A stretch of 64,000 bases of DNA from Poronia punctata (taxonomy: Eukaryota; Ascomycota; Sordariomycetes; Xylariales; Xylariaceae): positions 1-64,000 of the forward strand of contig MU401547.1 of the NCBI GenBank assembly GCA_022579005.1. Direction: 5' to 3'. The translations under genes and the position numbers were made by a program. Shown piece by piece: positions 30,296 to 42,177 of this stretch. The first letter of the stretch is position 1. The number at the start of each line of letters is the position of its first letter. The notes beneath the pieces are model-generated. The model was not told the origin of the DNA. It was given only the letters and a program-made list of their open reading frames with translations, and ran no database searches.

Positions 30296-30442
30296 CCGCT
30301 TGGGAAGGGAATTGGCGGAAAGGAAAAGGGGGGCACTTATGAAATCAACACCGTCGACCCAGAGGTCTTGGAATGTGGCGTGAGCAGCGACATTTGTTGT
30401 CGCGCCCAAAGCCGTCAGGGCGGCGTATAGAGTCGTCTTCAT
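29008..30442 (-). CDS. AA9 lytic polysaccharide monooxygenase with CBM1
   Basis: Four exons: 30442-30341, 30047-29429, 29356-29124 and 29055-29008; 333 residues. The signal peptide MKTTLYAALTALGATTNVAA ends directly before the copper-ligand His21 (HATFQDLW). The second His is in GDHHGPVQVYM (99-100) and the axial Tyr in FYMTCYQL. A Ser/Thr/Gly/Pro linker leads to a C-terminal cellulose-binding CBM1 (YEQCGGKDFTGC through SQCS). It is secreted and cleaves cellulose or related glucans oxidatively. The first intron (30048-30340) reads ATAAGT...CAC and contains the G/C runs and the N gap; splicing there gives VDF-GSTCARVVPSNSPVTDV, as expected for AA9. The other introns are GT-AG of 72 and 68 nt. 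The gene converges on the permease. Confidence 0.92.
30048..30340 (-). other. AT-AC intron of the AA9 gene
   Basis: On the minus strand the intron begins ATAAGT and ends CTGCAC, with a CCTAAC branch site about 15 nt before the end. No AG lies between an in-frame TAA and the required exon start, so a normal acceptor is impossible in the printed sequence. Donor and branch follow U2-type consensus apart from the terminal bases, not the U12 ATATCC type. Confidence 0.7.
30112..30295. repeat. G/C homopolymer tract with assembly gap
   Basis: A G-run at 30112-30138, a short A-rich stretch, ten Ns (30201-30210) and a C-run with single G interruptions (30211-30294). All lie inside the first AA9 intron. 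The true length is unknown; the 10-N gap is a placeholder. Confidence 0.9.
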
Positions 30443-33101
30443 GATGAGATGACTTGACTTGACTTGACTTTGAAGTTGACTGGGACCAATCAAGTGTAGA
30501 CGATCGTTACTGAACCTTTTTTTTTTTAATTCGAAAGGAAGAAAGGGAAGAGATGGAAGGGATGATGGGACTGGGGATACTGGTAGAGATATATCTATAT
30601 TTTTTTCATGCACGACCGACTGGTCCATTAAAGGGAAAGGGCCGTTTACTTTGGTTCCCTTGGGATCGGATCTCTTGCTATGAAATCTAACTAACTAAAC
30701 CTGATTTCATCAAGTATGTTTGTATGTAAGTAATTGTGCATTCGGTCCGCTATACCCTTCCAATTAATTCCCCATGGGGCCGGGTTCGGTTTAACTTTGT
30801 TGTGAGTGGAAACGGAGTTGAAGCCACCGGTTTGCCAAGAAGGGGAAAGGAAGGTTTTCTGGACTAGTTTACCGGCTTTCGGTCCTAGGTTGTTTTCTTC
30901 TCTTTATACATCAGGTTTGGTTTTGTAGTTGAAATAGGAGACGTTTTCATAACTATTTTATACTTTACTTAGTAGAGAGGGGAATATCTTACTCTTTTCT
31001 TATTGTTAATGCTCGTATGTTATTTAAGTCTTGCGCAAAAACCTAAACATCACAATATAAACAGAACCAGGCTATTTTATTCCATCAAGAAATGAAATAT
31101 CGGCACGCCGAAGAAGGTCCATGAATCCATACAAAAACCCCCCAATTTCAGAGCGGCAGTGGAAACTCTCGCTTAACGAGACAACGGGTCAAGCGAATGG
31201 CTAACCTTTATATAAATTAAAAAGGCAACATACTTAAAAGCCGGGCTTAACTTGTATGCAATGCAATGCGATGCGATGTTACCTCCTGCCAAGGTTTTTT
31301 TATTATTTCTTGGAAACCAATGGGACATTTATCTAATCAACGACCCCCACGGGACAGAAGTGTGTGTGTGTGTGTGTGTGATGCGTGGGTAAGGTAATAT
31401 ATATAGGTAGACTTTATTGGTTGGGAACCCCTCTCTTACTTACTTACTTTTACTTACTTCTACTTGTATTGTATATTGAATTTGTACCGTTTTGTAGAAT
31501 GCTTGCTCCAGAAGTATAAGAAACTTGATTATAAGAGATCAAATGAGATACTGATAAAAAGCAAAAAAAAATTGGGGATGTGATTGGGTAGGATAGGGTT
31601 TTTAAAGTTCGGGAATATATCTTCCCTGATTACCGTATACGGTTAAAGTCGTCCGATGCCGTCTATCCGTAACGCCGCGTAATTAACCTACGTGTAGTTA
31701 GAGGGAACGAATGAACTATCTTGGCCTCGTGACACGGTGAATTAAATGCAGGCGGGGATTTTGTACGCGGGATATGTACTCGTAGTATGTGTGGAGGTGG
31801 AGGGGAGGGGATGAGTGGTTTGGGGATGTCGGTATTTATAGATTGGATTGCTGGATGGGTTGGGAAATATGACGTTGATTGGGGAGCGGTCAGGTTGCAT
31901 GTGCCTGTGTGCACAGGGTAAGAGGGAGCGGGAAGGGTTACGAGGAGGAAGGAAGGAAGGCATGATATGTTGTCTTGTCTTGGCTGGATTATAAGCGGAG
32001 AGAAGAGAATGGGGAGTGTGCCCTCGTGGTTGTCTTGCGCAAAAACGAATGATCCTTATACTCTTGCTCGAACAATTCCAGCTTAATAAGTGTAAGGGTT
32101 TAAAGTACAGGTAAAGGTTTTTATCTCTTATGTCCTTGGACACCAAGAATATCATTTCAGACCTCTGACGGCATATCGGTCCTTAATACTTTCTTTAATC
32201 ATAACCAAGTAGAATCAAGATGTGTAGATGCGCAGGTAGGCCAATTAGCAACGTCCTGATAATTAGTAAAGACTGATGAGGGTATACACGTAGATACCTC
32301 AATTAACGGAGGTAATCCCACGTACGACCATAGCATGTACCTTGATCAGATTGAGTGTATAATTAACTACTACCGAGTTTCGCTTTAGCTGACCTTTGCC
32401 TAATAGCAGATCGAACGTTTCGTTGCTCCCAGAGACGAACATATGCTCTGACCACGGAGAGAATTCCTCCAGCCACCAGTCGGAAGCCTACATAATAGTG
32501 CCAAGACTTTCAGGAATCTGGTGCTATATGGGTGGCGGTGCTATAGACAAGCCACTAACCAAACTGTCAAGCCACACCTTTGGAATTGACCTGCCATGAC
32601 CTTTGGAATTCACCTGCCATGACCTTTGGAATTCACCTGACACGGCCATGAACTTTGTGCAAGTGCAAGGGAGTATACAATGCGCGTTAATTTAACAACT
32701 GCTATCACCTGGAGCCCTGCGTCAATAGGAATTTCCACTACCCTGCGCACCTAGCAATGCTCTTAAAGATTCGTACTGTAATAAGACAATTGTAGGGGGA
32801 GGTGCGGATTTGGCTATAATAAGGGTCTTTTCACCGTGAAGGGACTGTAACCTAACCATTACTTCTACATACCATAATTACCCCCCAACCTACAACACAA
32901 TATATCTTAGCCATTTCAGGCACTATATATTATTTCTACGCCTGCACCTACACAGTTAGAAGCCTTTCCAATAACATATCACTTACTCCTCTCTTTTCTC
33001 TTGGCTGCTTCGATAACATCTACCTATTCTACTTTGTCTATCACGTCTACTTCGGTTATCGCGCCCTTCGGTAGTGCCTTTATGGCCTTAGACCTCGAAA
33101 A
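30443..33101. other. Long spacer
   Basis: 2.6 kb without a supported gene. It contains a (GT)n run at 31361-31380 and the 23-bp tandem repeat at 32576-32644. Weak open frames at 31663-32155 on the minus strand have no recognisable content. Confidence 0.5.
32576..32644. repeat. 23-bp tandem repeat, three copies
   Basis: The unit ACCTTTGGAATTSACCTGCC followed by ATG starts at 32576, 32599 and 32622. The first two copies differ by one base; the third diverges in its last bases. Confidence 0.9.
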
Positions 33102-34012
33102 CGATGAATAACCCGACCATGGCGTCCCAAAACCCCTTCAATCCCAAACCTGGGCGGCCTGGTAATCCCAAGTTGGATTACCCATCGGCATGGGCCACAA
33201 AATCCGAGGTCGATCCTCTCCCGGCGGAGAGACAAAAAAATGCATAGCATTCTTAGGTCATACCTGGATACCCTCAACAAACCGTCATCTTTAGCAGCAA
33301 CAAGGACCTGGCAAAAAGCAGAGAAGGCGCGGGTCGTCCTAGCAATAGGCGTCTCTTTTTATGCCCACCAGCGAGATCAAATGGGCCCAGTGGAAGTGGA
33401 AGGACGAGCTCGAGGTTCTCCCGGGCCTAGCCGCAGACCTGGCCGAAGGTCTGGTGCCGGTTCGAACCCGGTACCCAACAAACGGCCTCGCGTGTCGCAG
33501 TCAAGTTCCGATGCGCCCGCCCTCAGTAATTCCAGCTCCGAGGACGATACTGACAGCAGTGGGACCGATATCCGGTCAAGCGAGTTTGACACAGATGAGG
33601 ATCATATTCCTTATCACAACCGCGTTGGTCCGCGCACCCCCGACCGACCCTTGCTACCCGACGGATCTGTGCTTGGAACGCCCGCTGCTCTCGTTCGAAA
33701 GGAGAAACAGCGCAAAGTATCTGAACTTCGCACAGGTACTCGGCGCGAGGTCCCTTGCGTTAATTGTCTCTCTGCGGCAATGGGTGGGTCTGTTCGTGCG
33801 GAGCGGTACACCAGCCAGGTCGTCCTAACTCAAAAACACACACACTCAAAACCCTGCCTCCTATCAACCAGCTCCAGGAATCTCCAAGGACCCTGTTCCA
33901 ATTGAACTACCGCGCCTGCTATATACCCAAGTGCTCAACCATGGGGATGTGGGTTATTATAAATAAGTTTTTGGAAGCAGAGCCCCCCACCAGCGAGGGA
34001 GAGGAGTAGGCT
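33102..34012 (+). pseudogene. Probable degenerate gene of unknown family
   Basis: A first frame at 33102 (47 codons, MNNPTMASQNPFNPKPGRPG) stops. A second, overlapping frame starts at 33240 and runs to 33905 (221 codons), rich in Ser/Arg/Pro/Asp and ending with a lone Cys-x-x-Cys (VPCVNCLS). A third frame (33764-34009) overlaps its end. The pattern resembles fast-evolving fungal proteins with a disordered N-terminus and a C-terminal CxxC-type motif, broken by frameshifts. It could instead be a live gene with unrecognised introns. Confidence 0.35.
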
Positions 34013-34177
34013 CCCTCGTCCCATAAAGTCCACTCAAGCGCAGAGAGTGCTGCACGAGTGGACGCAGGGAGTTTGTTACCTTACCTTACGGGGAATACCT
34101 AGGCACTAGAGGCTTGCCATATTCTGGCAAGCTCCATCCAGCGAAACCAGCGGTCACAATTCTGGTGCGCCCTAAGA

Positions 34178-34558
34178 ATGCTCTGGTCAGAGCCAAACGT
34201 CTCAAGACTACATCAGTATGTAGCCGATCCAGAAACGGAGCGTAAGAATCTGCTCCTATTGGACGGGTGTCTCCATAAGGCGTGGGGGAATGCTATGTTG
34301 GCATTCAAACCTATGCCGACAGAACGGCCAAACCAAGTGAACCTTGAGGTCCATATACTGAGACTACCGACACCGTCCCAGGCTTGGTGCATAGTGCGCA
34401 GCGACACGAGGCTGCCAGTACGAAGGGGGGATTCCCACAGTCCGACGGGGCCGGCCAATCTCATTAGCGATGAAGAGGACAACCTAGCGTTAGGACCATT
34501 AGAGAGAGTGTTTTCCGGCTTCTTTGTCCAGGAAGCATATAAACCAGGGTATTATTGA
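34178..34558 (+). pseudogene. C-terminal fragment of a fungal HNH-nuclease-domain protein
   Basis: 126 codons. NLLLLDGCLHKAWGNAMLAF followed by a KPMP segment and a beta-strand-rich stretch resembles the end of the fungal HNH domain, where the last His sits in a (N)LITL...lHxxWd-type motif. The terminal SGFFVQEAYKPGYY also fits that family. The N-terminal part with the first HN residues is absent, so a remnant is more likely than a functional nuclease. It may belong with the broken frames just upstream. Confidence 0.4.
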
Positions 34559-36459
34559 AGAAGGGTCGGAAGTCTATTGGTTAGAGCAGTTGTGCTGGGC
34601 CAGCGACAAATAACAGCAGCACCGACAACATACGGACACCGGAGGAAAGCCCTCCGTTTGACAACTCATGGACCTAGTTGAGTACCTAGCTGCGGCGTCG
34701 GGGCCTACTTAAAAACCGTCTTAGCAACTAGATACGTATATATGTTGTATAGGAGGTATATAAATAATGTTTAAATAAATCAGCTTGCGTTATCTGGCTA
34801 ATATGTAGGCCTTAACTACTGTACAATTAAGCCTTTATATCTAAAAACAGCTATATCGATCATAAAATAAATAGCTAGTCGGTCTTACCTCGCATAAAGT
34901 ATAACTTCGGACCGGTCCTGGGTTGTTGTTTTATCTCATCTCATCTAACCTCGGACCATACACGCTTTTACAATTACCTCACAGCGTATATCTCTAAACA
35001 GACAAATAAGGCCGCGAGACACGTGCGCGGACTTCACTACGAGTATATAGCGAACAGATTGAGAAGGTATCAAAATTCCATAGAAAAAAGTACAGTGACG
35101 ACATCTGTCTTATGATTGCTTATTTATTGCTTACCCCTTCCGCCGCGATGAGACATTGTGCTGCATAGCGTTTTTCGCCTATCGTCTAGACTAGGTCCAT
35201 ACGAGTAGGCGAGCATGGTGGGATGGTTTTCCGGATCTTAATTGGTGGCGTATATCTAGGTATGTACTTACTTGACTAAATGTACTTTTGTTACATTGTT
35301 TACTAATTGGAAGAAGTATATATAGGTATGTAGGTATGTAGGTAGTAGGTTTTGCTTTAATTTCCGTGATGTGGCAGTGTTATGATACACTATAGTCTAT
35401 AGGTTAAGTTTGTGAATATCTTCTTCGTTTCGTTTCGTTTCGTTTCGTTGCAAAGTCGGCAGTTCTTCTACTCTTTTTTTTTTTTTTTTCCCCAAGTTTA
35501 CCGGTATATTCTCATTCTAGGAAATTTCAATAATTCACCAATCATTTTCAAGGTTGCATCGGATGCCGGCATAATGCAGTTACAAACTGGTAGGTAGTCA
35601 TGATACCGTAGTAAGCATCTTACGAAAGGGGAAACGCTGTCGAAAAATTGCCTTTTTCATATGTCACACCTGATCGTGACAAAATAGAAAACATGCCAAA
35701 TTTGTCAGGGTGTTTGTAAAGCATTTCTATTGGACTTCTTGGCTAGAGTTTACCTGCCTGTATAAAGCTCTGGGTTGTCTGGGTCGGGTCGACGACTAAA
35801 GTGACATGCAGATGGAAGATTTCAACGGCAGGAAGGAAAACTTACCTGGTCTAGACTAGAGCAAACCGGATCGGGCGTATGGTTGAGATGTGGATACATA
35901 TGTTATCTCCGAAGGAACATCTATCTGAATGGGACGGTTTTCGGAGAAGTGAAGCATGGGATGAGCCGATGGGGCATTCGTGAATAGACAATAGACTCGG
36001 TATTTCGCTATTATTATCATCATCGAAAAAGCGAAGATCTATAAACTATTGAAGCAAAGAAGAAGAAAAAGAGAGTAGGGCTGTGAAAATGTCTCGGGCT
36101 AGATTTCGCGATTATATATCGATTCTATGGCCGGGGGGGCAAGTATTTGTATGTATGTATGTATGTATGTATGTAGCCGGCCATCGACAGTGGAGTCGGG
36201 GAGAATGACAAGAGTCCAAGACAAGACGAGATAGGTTAGGACGATTCTTTTTCGATACAATTGCGTTTATGTTTGTTCAAATTGACTCTTATTCTTTTTT
36301 TTTTCTCATTACTCCATGTCTATAACATACAAATAATATGTAGAAGAATCATCACTTTTCTTCTACTGTTATTTGTCTTGTCTGTTCAACTCTGTCTTTT
36401 TTTTTTCCCTTTCTTTCTCTTCGTCGTCATATACATAGGTACGCGCCCCTCCGGACAAA
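34559..36459. other. Spacer with microsatellites
   Basis: 1.9 kb with no gene seen. AT-rich around 34720-34900, (TTTCG)n at about 35424-35449, a T-run at about 35475-35489 and (GTAT)n at about 36149-36174. The pyrimidine-rich end is the MFS gene leader. Confidence 0.55.
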
Positions 36460-38164
36460 ATGATGGATGATGAAAAACAAGTACCGCCGTCGACGGCAGT
36501 TGAGGGGGGAGGAAATAGCGCTTCGGAAGATGAGCAGCAGCCTACGGATATGACGAGAGAACAATCGCAAGTCGAGTCGTTATGGCCTTTGGAAAAGATT
36601 TCTTTTGCTAGAGAGGCTGCTATGGTTTTTGTTGTGTGCATGGCTCAATTCTGTACTCGTGAGTTTTTTTTTTTCTGTTTTTCTTTTCTGTCCTCCGACC
36701 TGTTTTATCATCGTCGACGTTTATCTCGCACAAAAAGACCTCTCACGAAAACAGCAAAACTAACACACACAAAAAAAAAAAACAGAGGCCGCATTCGCCT
36801 TCCCTCTCCTAATAATACACACAATAGGAGACTCCTTCTCAATCTCCAACCCAGCCAGACTTCCCTGGCTCGTAGCAGGCTACTCCCTCACAGTCGGGAC
36901 ATTCATCCTCATCTCCGGCCGACTAGGCGACGCCTTCGGCTACAAGCGCATGCTCATCATCGGCTTCGCCTGGTTCGGCTTCTGGTCCATCGTCGCCGGC
37001 CTAAGCGCCTATTCCGGCTTCGTATTAGCCGTCTTCGCCCGCGTCTTACAAGGCATCGGGCCGGCTATCTGTCTTCCTAACGGACTGGCTATCCTCGGCT
37101 CCGTCTATCCGCCCGGTCATCGGAAAGCCATGGTTTTCGCCTTCTTCGGCGCCTGTGCGCCCGTGGGAGCTGTTCTGGGATCCGTTATCGCGTCGGCGAT
37201 TTCGCTTTCCTGGTGGCCTTGGTCGTATTGGGCGCTGGGTCTTTGGCTTTTCGTCTTGCTCTTTCTCGTTATTGTTGCTGTGCCGGATCTGCCGAGAGAG
37301 GATAACGAGGCTTTTGCCAAGGGGTTCACGATTGCGAATCTGATTGAAGAGTTGGATCTCCCGGGCGCAGTCACCGGTGTCGTGGCTTTGGTCCTGTTTA
37401 ATTTCTCTTGGAACCAGGCGCCCATTGTCGGCTGGGCTACGGCGGAAACGATCGTCCCGCTTGTTCTGGGATTAGTTCTTTTCGGCGTCTTCGCGTATAT
37501 CGAGTCGAGTGTTGCGCCGAAACCGCTTCTCCCTTTTGCAGCAATCAATGGAGACGTCGGGTTTGTTCTGGGCGTGGTGGCTTGTGGATGGGCGACTTTT
37601 GGTATATGGGTGTTATATCTCGTTCAATTACTCCAGGAAGTCCGCCATCTCAGTCCCTTGTTGTCGTCCGTCTGGCTCCTCCCTCTCACGATTTCCGGTG
37701 CCGCGGCTGCGATTATCACGGGACGACTCCTGGGACCGTGGCAAGTACGTCCGTCGGTCGTTATGACGATGGCGCTGGCGGCTTTCACGATTGGGATCAC
37801 GCTTATCGCGACGGTGCCGCCGGGGCAGATCTACTGGGCGCAGATCTTTGTCTGTACGATTATCATCCCGTTTGGGATGGATATGAGTTTCCCGGCTGCG
37901 ACGCTGATCCTGTCGGATGCGGTTAAGAGGGAACACCAGGGGATAGGGGCGAGTTTGGTTAATACGGTTGTGAATTATAGTATCTCGCTAGGTGTGGGGT
38001 TTGCTGGTACGGTGGAGGCTAATGTGGCTCATGGGGATAAACTGACGGGTTATAGGGGGGCGATGTATTTTGGGATCGGGATTGCTGGGTTTGGGTTGGT
38101 GGTTTGTTTGTTGAATTTGGTTAGGGAGGGGGTTATAGAAAGGAAGAAGGGGTCGGGGAAATAA
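36460..38164 (+). CDS. MFS transporter, DHA2/ATR1-like drug:proton antiporter type
   Basis: Two exons, 36460-36658 and 36786-38164, 525 residues. The 127-nt intron starts GTGAGT and ends AACAG after an A-run; splicing gives FCTQAAFAFPLLIIHTIGDS. The hydrophilic N-terminus (about 45 residues, Glu/Ser-rich) is followed by about 14 membrane helices. The loop GRLGDAFGYKRML is MFS motif A, and AFFGACAPVGAVLGSVI is antiporter motif C. Likely a plasma-membrane exporter; substrate unknown. A second in-frame ATG follows directly (36463). It is about 11 kb from the NRPS locus, so a link to it is weak. Confidence 0.85.
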
Positions 38165-39191
38165 GGGGTTTAACGGTTATAGAGTGGGATAGTATGGAAT
38201 GAAAATATGATATATACAGGTGTTTCTGATTAGAAGTGTGGACTGTGAGCGCGGTCGTGATGCCTCTTCTCCGAGCCTCGAGGGGGTACAACGTACGCTT
38301 GTACCTTGTCAGATACCCTAGAGGCCCAAGGACAGATGCTCATCTGTCCTGATGTACACAAGTGAAGCTTCAAGCTGAAAAGAGTCTGAAAACGGGACAT
38401 CACTTTACATCGATCGAGGTCTTCGCAGAGCACATTCAGCCTTATGCTGTATCACATAAACTTATATTCGTTTACTTACACATCATCATGAAACCTGTTC
38501 AATTCGTGATTCATGTACTATCACAAAACACCTATTCACTTCTCTTATATCTGCAACTAGCCCGGGTTACTTCAGAGTCAGAGTGGTGTTCCCCCATATA
38601 TGACTGCCTCGTTAGCCGAATAAACGTGCTTAAGGGTCAAAAAGGCCTTGAATTCTAGCTTTAAACTTGGGATACTCGACCTTGGGCCTGATTAGTTCTG
38701 ATAGGAATTGGCTTATTATTTACCTTGGAACAGTTGCCATCTATCGCGTTCAAGTTACTGCTGTGGTCTAAGCCTCACACAGGTCGCCAAGGCGGTCACA
38801 AGATTCACACAACACGTATTGCGGTCTGTCACGGCTTTTGGTAATTGTAACTCCCAAAAACAGGAATGGTAATAGGAATTACCAGGGTGAAACTGGGACT
38901 TGGTAAAAACAATTAACTTGTTAATCTCTTATCCCACACTTAGGTACACGCCTCGCCACGGTGAAGAGTGGTATTTCCAAAACTCCAAATGCCGGGCCCC
39001 AAGTCCCCTATCTATAGAGGACTCTTTACCAAAGTACAATGTCAACAAGCAACACCGTGGAAGAAGAAGGCGAAGGGGGAAATATAAAGATGGAATCTAA
39101 CCATCGTCCTCGATGTACGATACGATACGATACGATACGATACGATAGAACATCCTCCAGTCTCAAGCCCCCCTTATCTCTCTTCCGAACC
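38165..39191. other. Spacer with TACGA repeat
   Basis: No gene seen. The pentamer TACGA is repeated six times at 39116-39146, in the probable 5' UTR of the next gene. Confidence 0.55.
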
Positions 39192-39713
39192 ATGTGCAAA
39201 CAAGTCCACTACAAATTCTGCATCCGCGTATCCCACAACTGGCGTCATCCCCCAGCCGACTACCACCATAAATGCGAGACTCATCACAGATTAGTAGAGG
39301 CTTATGACAGAGGTGAGGTTTCTGCCTTACGGGAGTTACGACGGCATGATGCTAGTAAGTTCCCTACCTCCTCCTCTCTTTTTCAATGACGGCGATTGAT
39401 TTCGAAAAAAAAAAAAGGATGTGAACATCTAGAACATATATACCATTACGGTCAAAGAGTCGATTCCAATGGGCTATGTATCGTTGATCCCGGCGAGCCT
39501 ATAGTTCAGCAGAGAGATAGATACGAAGAGGATAGGAATGGGGATTTGTAAGTGGACTGATAACTGACCCCCTTTTATTGCGCTGCATGGAACTGATACT
39601 GGTCTAGGTGGTATTTGAGGTGTGATGGTACTTATCGAAATCATTATGGGGAGGTTCTTCGTCGGGTGGGTAGGGTTCGAATTGATTCCCAAGGACGCGT
39701 GGCCAAGAGCTGA
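39192..39713 (+). CDS. Conserved-looking unknown protein, 127 aa, three exons
   Basis: Exons 39192-39354, 39433-39547 and 39608-39713. Both introns start GTAAGT and end CTAG (78 and 60 nt; the second has an AACTGAC branch), and every junction keeps frame, which is strong evidence for a real gene. The product begins MCKQVHYKFCIRVSHNWRHP and carries Cys/His residues in its first third (C2, C10, H15, H19, H25, H26, C28, H31, H32), then charged and Tyr-rich sequence (ERDRN-type, WYLRCDGTYRNHYG) to the C-terminus. The N-terminal Cys/His pattern could bind metal, but no known finger is recognised. Function unknown. It converges on the glycyl-tRNA synthetase gene. The start ATG is in a CCATG context; open frame upstream to 39039 is less likely coding. 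Confidence 0.6.
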
Positions 39714-40070
39714 AGGGTTTGGATGTCGGTTGGATAGCGAGTAAGTTTGGTTATTTTGTTGGGGGTTTGGGGTTTTGGTGTTTCTGGTAATAGATATCGA
39801 AGTTGGGCTTGACTGGTTGTTTGTTTTTACGTGTCGTGTATTCCATGATTTCCATGATTTCCATGCCTCCTTAGCGATAGGAACATGGCTATGATGGCCA
39901 AGTCACCATTCCACGCATTTCACCTGAAATACTCCGAAATACTTACCGTACGTTATTATGATACGGCATGTTCCTGATGCAAGAGAAGTGGCCGCTCTAT
40001 CTATTCATGAACTCAACAGTCTCGCATTTCAACGTCTCTTCATAGTACCCATCTTACACGCTACATACCC
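39714..40070. other. Short convergent spacer
   Basis: 357 bp between two convergent genes. GT-rich at the start; nothing else seen. Confidence 0.5.
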
Positions 40071-42177
40071 CTATCCGTCATCTTGACCTTGACCCGTAAA
40101 AAGAACTAGACGCTCAGCAACTTGCTCCCATGTTTCCGTAGAATCAGCGAGATTCCTCACAGCCTGCAAAACCTCCTCCTCGGAACCTCGAACCTGGGAC
40201 GTACTGTCCCGCTCCCGGAGAGTTACGGACCCATTGGCCACGGTATCAAAATCAACCGTGATACCCAACGGTGTACCCAGCTCATCATTTCTCGCGTACC
40301 TCTTGCCGATCGAGGCACCGGATGAATCGATATTGTTTGCTATACCGAGCGCACGCAGCCGAGATGATATCCTGCGCGTAATGGGTGCGAATTGTGGTTG
40401 TGCTGAGAGTGGTACTATAAGGACCTTGGTGGGCGCAACGGCAATGGGAAGGGAGAGGACCTTGTATATATGATTAGAAAGCCTTTGCGCAGTTATAGAT
40501 TAACAGGGACCCCTCGACTCACAGCTCTTGCGACATCCTGTGGTCGATGCCAATATGTCTGCTCAAGCAAACAATATAAAATGCGACCGATACCAAACGA
40601 GGGCTCAATCACATTAGGCGTGTATTTGCGAACTGTCTGAAGCCGAGTCACCTTTCGAATACTCAAAAGGTCCCGCGAGAGCTCAATGATCGTATCGCCA
40701 TTCGCAAGAGGTGTCGTCGTGGGTATCTTGACAACCCCTTTCGCATCTAATTCCGCGGCTAGCGTTTCGAGAAGAGATTGATCCAAAGCCTCTACACTAG
40801 CCTGCACGAGTTTGGAATCCCGCTTGAACTTGGGACCGACGAGTTTCTTGTCGAGCGACGCTTCCCATCTCTCTACCTTTTTGGCACCCGCGTGTAAAGA
40901 TTCCTTCACTACCAACGGAGTGCCCGTGAATTTGGAATGCACCGTCAGATCATACGCGCTTCGGTCCGCGCAGCCGACACATTCGATCCATCCGTAACTC
41001 GTCAGAAGCTCTGCATCCCAGCAATCGCAGGCGTAATGGGCCATTTCATTATCGAGATGTTGTCGAAACCGTATTTTTGAGGGGTCTACACCGATCTTGA
41101 GTAAGAAACGCATGATTCTTCCAAGGAAATATCCAAGTGTTTCATTATCGATTGTTCTAGACTTGACGGCCTCTCCGATTTTTACGTTTCGGGGTGTCGT
41201 TTTGCCAGCTAATTGCGTTTCCTTGTCGAGAAGAGGTAATTCGATATCAACGACTTCATCGAATCTTTCGTGTTCTTTCTTTTCGGGGTCGACATAGTGC
41301 TCTATCTCAGCCATGAGGAATTCTCTTACACGCAGGAGACCGGAGCGGGGTGAGATCTCGTTCCGGTAGGATTTTCCGATACTCGCGGAAGCAAAAGGCA
41401 TCATGCCCTGGTTGAAATCAAGGCATTTGCGGAAATTTAAAAATTGGCTCTGAGCTGTCTCGGGTCGTAGATACACGGGAGCGGCTGAACTGGGTCCCAC
41501 GGTAGACTTGAACATGAGATTAAACGGTATTGGTGGGAGGACTTCGCCGTTGCCGTTTGGGTTTCGGATGTCGAATCTCTTGATGAGGTCGCCTAGTTCG
41601 GATCCATTGTAGTTGTCAATCTAGTAATACGCATTAGGACGGGCGGTTATCTAGGCGGGGAGCAAGACATGGCCGTGATGTCGTGACTGAGTGATTGAGA
41701 GATGAAAGTACAAACCTTTGCCAGAACCTCCTGATATTCAGCAGCCGTTGTCTCGTTCAACTTAGGGCTATTCTTAGAAGAACCATTAACACCCCGAGCC
41801 AACCGCGACTCCAAAACATTTTCAACAAGATGATCGGCGCGTAGATACTCCCCCTGAACCGGATCTTTACACATCCAATCCGCAAACTTATCCATGTGGC
41901 CACTTGTCTTAAGCACGGGCTCAGGGGTAATGACGGTACAGTCCAGTTCTAGCATGTTTTCTTCAAGGACAAAGTGCTTCCGCCATAAATCAACAATATT
42001 GGCCTGTAAGGCACAGCCTGGCGGACCGTAGTCGTAGAGACCGCGATTGTCACCTTGGAAGTTGGGCGCCGTACGGTACATCTCGAAGGACTCGGTGAAG
42101 AAGAACCGGCGCTTGGTGACGGATTCGAAGAGAGAGCGATCAAATCGATCGCCTTTTAACGTTGTCATGGGAGGCAT
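40071..42177 (-). CDS. GRS1: Glycyl-tRNA synthetase
   Basis: Three exons: 42177-41716, 41620-40523 and 40460-40071; 649 residues. It charges tRNA-Gly in the cytosol, and usually also in mitochondria because fungi tend to have one gene. Class II signatures are YLRPETAQSQFLNF, motif 2 SIGKSYRNEISPRSGLLRVR and motif 3 EPSFGIGRILYCLLE. The C-terminal anticodon-binding domain starts VLSLPIAVAPTKVLIVPL. Introns: GTTTGT...CTAG (95 nt) and GTGAGT...CAAG (62 nt, TTCTAATC branch). The ATG at 42177 has a strong CCACC context. The frame stays open 18 codons upstream (TAA before it) with a TTG at 42219, which could start a longer, possibly mitochondrial form, as yeast GRS1 does from UUG. Confidence 0.95.

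Noticed and set aside
30048..30340. U12-type (minor spliceosome) reading of the AT-AC intron
   Set aside because: The donor is ATAAGT rather than ATATCC, and the branch lacks the TTCCTTAAC consensus.
34575..34640. A-box-like TTGGTTAGAGC sequence
   Set aside because: No B-box downstream and no cloverleaf.
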